Assembly (NCBI GenBank): GCA_030589605.1
Contig: JAUUVJ010000003.1
Location: forward strand, 1 to 25,756
Length of the DNA: 25,756 nt
Origin: Candidatus Hodarchaeota archaeon
GTDB taxonomy: Archaea > Asgardarchaeota > Heimdallarchaeia > Hodarchaeales > Hodarchaeaceae
Direction: 5' to 3'
Within the stretch, counting starts at the first letter, position 1. Every line of letters begins with the position of its first letter. The translations under genes and the position numbers were made by a program. Below the pieces are notes generated by a model. That model was not told the origin of the DNA. It was given only the letters and a program-made list of their open reading frames with translations, and made no database searches. Shown piece by piece: positions 23,057-25,756 of the stretch.

Positions 23057-25210
23057 ATGGATATTCAAGAAAAGAGACAAAAAAAAGTAATAGAAACCTA
23101 TTTCCCCTTTTCTATTGTAAGTGAAATCGCTTACAAAGAGAGTAATGCAAAGCGTTTTTATCGTCCAGTATTAACTCTTGGGAAATGGTTTGCACGTAGG
23201 TTAGGTTCAGTATTTAGATCTATTCTCATTTATGCTGCATTAACTCCTGTAAAAGATATTCATCAAAATAATAAGAAACAATGGGAAGATTTTTGGGAAT
23301 TGTATTTAAAGGAGCATTCATTCCAAGATTTTGCTATTCTAGATCCATTTATGGGAGGAGGAACAACTATTATTGAAGCTATTAGATTAGGATTTGGAAA
23401 GATAATTGGTGGAGATTTAAATCCTATTGCTTGGTTTATAGTGAAAAAAGAAATTGAAGATGTAAATATCGATGCTTTAAGAGATGAATATGACAAAATC
23501 TCTTCAAAATTGCGATCTAATATTCTCAAATATTACAAAACAAAGTGTACACAGTGTTCAGATGAAGCTGACGTCATGTATTACTTTTGGATTAAAGAAA
23601 TTAATTGTGAGAAGTGTAAGGAAATATTACCTCTATTTCGAGGTTATATATTCGCTTATGACAAGAAAGACTCATCTGGAACTTCATTTATTTGCCCCAA
23701 ATGTGAAACAATATTTCAAGCAACTCCTACTAATAAACTCAATTGTCCTGAATGTAAATACAGTTTTGATTCTTCTACTCGTATGGCAAAACATGGAAGA
23801 TACTATTGTTCACACTGTGGACATTCAGCTAAAATTGTTGAAACAAATTTAACCCAGGGTCGTCCAGTGGAAAGGATGTATGCAATTGAATATTATTGTT
23901 CAAAGTGTAATGCTAGAAAGTATAAACAAGCCGACAAAGAAGATTTTCAATTGTATAAAGAAGCTTCTGAGGAGTTTGGAAAAATCAAAAAAGAACTACC
24001 TATTCCTGAGCAGGCAATTCCTATAGGTGCAAAAACCCAAGAATTATTAAACCATAGAATTCTTTCTTTTCAACACATGTTTAATTCCCGACAATTATTA
24101 TCTCTTGGGAAACTATTAAAAGAGATTTTACTTGTACAAGATCAGAATGTTAAAGAATTCCTATTAACAACTTTCTTAGCAACATTAGAGTACAATAATT
24201 TATTATGTGAATACCATCGTAAAAATCATTATGTTTACAACTTGTTTCGTAAACATGCATTTCCAGCTACTTTGAATCCTGTAGAAAACAATGTTTGGGG
24301 AACAAAATATGGAACTGGGACTTTTAAGAATTTTTTTGAGAAAACAGTAAGAATTAAGAAGTACTGTAAATCTCCTTACGAAACTTATATTACTAATAAC
24401 GGTAGTACAAAACGAAAATCAATGGAACGTTCAATAAAAGGAAATATTGTTTCATCTTATACTGATTTATTAAAAAACCCTTCAAAAAATATATTCCTTT
24501 ATTGCAGTTCATCAGAAACTCTACAAATTCCTGATCATAAAATAGATTTAGTAGTAACTGATCCTCCATATTATGATAATGTTCAATATTCAGAATTATC
24601 AGATTTTTATTATGTTTGGCTGAAATTAGCATTGAATGATGTTTATCCATGGTTTAACACTTCCTTAACCCCAAAGAAAGAAGAAGTAGTTAAAAATATC
24701 AAAATGGGGAAAACAGGTGAAGACTATCAAAAAGGGCTTCAAACTGTTTTTAGTGAAGTTTCAAGGGTTTTGAAACCTAATGGTCTGCTAATTTTAACAT
24801 TTCACCATAAAAAAACAACAGCTTGGACATCATTGATCCATAGCCTTCTAGATAACAACTTCTATATTACTGCAGTTTATCCTGTCTATGCAGAGATGAA
24901 AACTAGTACTCAGATTCGTGGTACAAAGAGTATTGAATATGACGCGGTTTTTGTGTGCCGAAAGCAACTGATTTCAGGAAGTAAACAGCAGATTGAATGG
25001 GATGGATTATTAATTGAGATTAGGCGAAGTGTTGAAGAAAAAATGAGACACTTAACTGAAAAAGGTAGAACTCTCTCTGAAGAAGATCAAGTAGTAATTC
25101 AGTTAAGTATCGGATTGAAATTTTTCACTCAAAAATATCCATACATAGAGTATAAAGGAAAAAATATGACATTGAATGAAGCTTTAGAATTTCTAGCAAC
25201 TTTATTCTAG
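23057..25210 (+). CDS. Second DUF1156-type DNA methylase with zinc ribbons
   Basis: 717 residues, ATG start. It is homologous along its whole length to the methylase at 8266: N-terminal FYRPVLTLGKWFARRLGSVFR (34–54), motif I LDPFMGGGTT (95–104), GGDLNP (118–123), six CxxC pairs at matching places (C164/167, 184/187, 213/216, 230/233, 251/254, 281/284), the shared FNSRQLLSL and ENNVWG segments, and motif IV TDPPYYDN (501–508) followed by YSELSDFYYVWLKL. It should methylate DNA adenine. Unlike its paralogue it stands alone, with no N6 methylase beside it; the neighbours are a histidine kinase and a membrane transporter. The paralogues differ clearly outside the motifs, so this is not a recent copy, and they may have different target sites. 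Confidence 0.88.
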   Translation: MDIQEKRQKKVIETYFPFSIVSEIAYKESNAKRFYRPVLTLGKWFARRLGSVFRSILIYAALTPVKDIHQNNKKQWEDFWELYLKEHSFQDFAILDPFMGGGTTIIEAIRLGFGKIIGGDLNPIAWFIVKKEIEDVNIDALRDEYDKISSKLRSNILKYYKTKCTQCSDEADVMYYFWIKEINCEKCKEILPLFRGYIFAYDKKDSSGTSFICPKCETIFQATPTNKLNCPECKYSFDSSTRMAKHGRYYCSHCGHSAKIVETNLTQGRPVERMYAIEYYCSKCNARKYKQADKEDFQLYKEASEEFGKIKKELPIPEQAIPIGAKTQELLNHRILSFQHMFNSRQLLSLGKLLKEILLVQDQNVKEFLLTTFLATLEYNNLLCEYHRKNHYVYNLFRKHAFPATLNPVENNVWGTKYGTGTFKNFFEKTVRIKKYCKSPYETYITNNGSTKRKSMERSIKGNIVSSYTDLLKNPSKNIFLYCSSSETLQIPDHKIDLVVTDPPYYDNVQYSELSDFYYVWLKLALNDVYPWFNTSLTPKKEEVVKNIKMGKTGEDYQKGLQTVFSEVSRVLKPNGLLILTFHHKKTTAWTSLIHSLLDNNFYITAVYPVYAEMKTSTQIRGTKSIEYDAVFVCRKQLISGSKQQIEWDGLLIEIRRSVEEKMRHLTEKGRTLSEEDQVVIQLSIGLKFFTQKYPYIEYKGKNMTLNEALEFLATLF

Positions 25211-25252
25211 TCAAATTACTCTAGAGCAGATTTTTCTTCCAATATAATATAC

Positions 25253-25756
25253 CTATTGAGGTACTGCTTTTTTATCATAAATCCATCTGGTTAAATACAT
25301 GTAAGGTGTGTCTATTAAGCCATAGATCCATTTCATAATCAATTGGCCTTGTGTTATTGTGATTAAGAGATCAATATCCATTACATATTCTGATCCACCT
25401 AGAATATTAAGAATAGAAGGGAGGATATAAAATGCTAATGGTATAAAAAGAAAAGTGTCTAAACCTAGACTTAAGATATCACTAAATACATTTCTAATCC
25501 ATAAGTACTTCCACCATTCTTTTCCTCCTTGTGTTTTATCTGATATCCATAGCTTAATCTTATCATAAACCCAAGCATCGAAACGTTCACTAATAATAAA
25601 ACTGATCCATGAAGCAATAGTAATTGTTGGTACAATAGCAAATGCAGTTAAGGGATCTGTATCTGTAGCAGGTGGAATGCTTGCAAGTATTAATAAAATC
25701 ACCATAAGAACTTGACTGAGGAATGCTATCCAAATCATTTCATAGACAGCTTTACG
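25253..25756 (-). CDS. VUT/YhhQ-family queuosine-precursor transporter, C-terminal part, cut by window end
   Basis: 167 residues are visible on the minus strand; the frame continues past the window edge (RKAVYE before the first internal Met at 25738), so the start is missing. The pattern of the VUT family (COG1738) is clear: a cut 'G(R)KAVYE…F' segment, a helix ending in ILASIPPA, then AFAIVPTITIASWISFIISE with DAWVYDKIK, then KYLWIRNVFSDILSLGLDT, a helix FLFIPLAFYI, and the closing Q-x-x-MKWIYGLIDTPYMY. Members import 7-cyano- or 7-aminomethyl-deazaguanine for queuosine or archaeosine synthesis. At least four membrane helices lie in the window. It is convergent with the second DUF1156 methylase, 42 bases away. 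Confidence 0.85.
   Translation of the reverse strand, partial: RKAVYEMIWIAFLSQVLMVILLILASIPPATDTDPLTAFAIVPTITIASWISFIISERFDAWVYDKIKLWISDKTQGGKEWWKYLWIRNVFSDILSLGLDTFLFIPLAFYILPSILNILGGSEYVMDIDLLITITQGQLIMKWIYGLIDTPYMYLTRWIYDKKAVPQ

Overview
This is an AT-rich window from an archaeon. The evidence is an ADP-forming acyl-CoA synthetase alpha subunit, archaeal TATA boxes about 25 bases before start codons, leaderless or short-leader genes mixed with Shine-Dalgarno-led ones, and a DUF47–PiT phosphate operon. The gene style (large cytoplasmic PAS kinases, many TTG/GTG starts) would fit an Asgard or related uncultured lineage, but nothing here fixes the lineage. No rRNA, tRNA or CRISPR array was seen.

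Left part (1–5.5 kb): the 5' part of a fatty acid–CoA ligase (minus strand, cut by the window edge); a two-gene pair of a DUF5678-like protein and a small retropepsin-like aspartic protease; an ADP-forming acyl-CoA synthetase alpha subunit followed by what looks like a decayed beta subunit; a winged-helix regulator; and a tandem-GNAT protein. Nested inverted repeats lie between the last two.

Middle (5.9–20 kb): an N6-adenine DNA methylase and a zinc-ribbon DUF1156 DNA methylase form a close pair directly upstream of the phosphate genes (DUF47 PhoU-like protein, then PiT permease). The DUF47–pit junction is split by about 7.8 kb of foreign-looking DNA. A segment of roughly 185 bp covering the 3' end of DUF47 and the 5' end of pit is present on both sides of this insert as a direct repeat (7 mismatches and one 6-base indel), so an intact DUF47 remains on the left and an intact pit on the right, with a truncated pit and a truncated DUF47 at the inner edges. 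The insert carries, on the minus strand, a 1,988-residue STAND-type NTPase with an apparent Cap4/DUF4297-like nuclease domain at its N-terminus (an Avs/NLR-like immune sensor architecture), an unrecognised 275-residue gene and possibly a small membrane protein. Its right edge ends in a TATA box that could drive the intact pit gene.

Right part (20–25.8 kb): a stem-loop/T-tract terminator after pit, a soluble four-PAS histidine kinase, a second DUF1156 methylase paralogous to the first, and the C-terminal part of a VUT/YhhQ-type queuosine-precursor transporter cut by the window edge. The two methylases, their paralogue and the STAND nuclease make this look like a small defence-rich region built around a phosphate-uptake operon; that joint role is inference.
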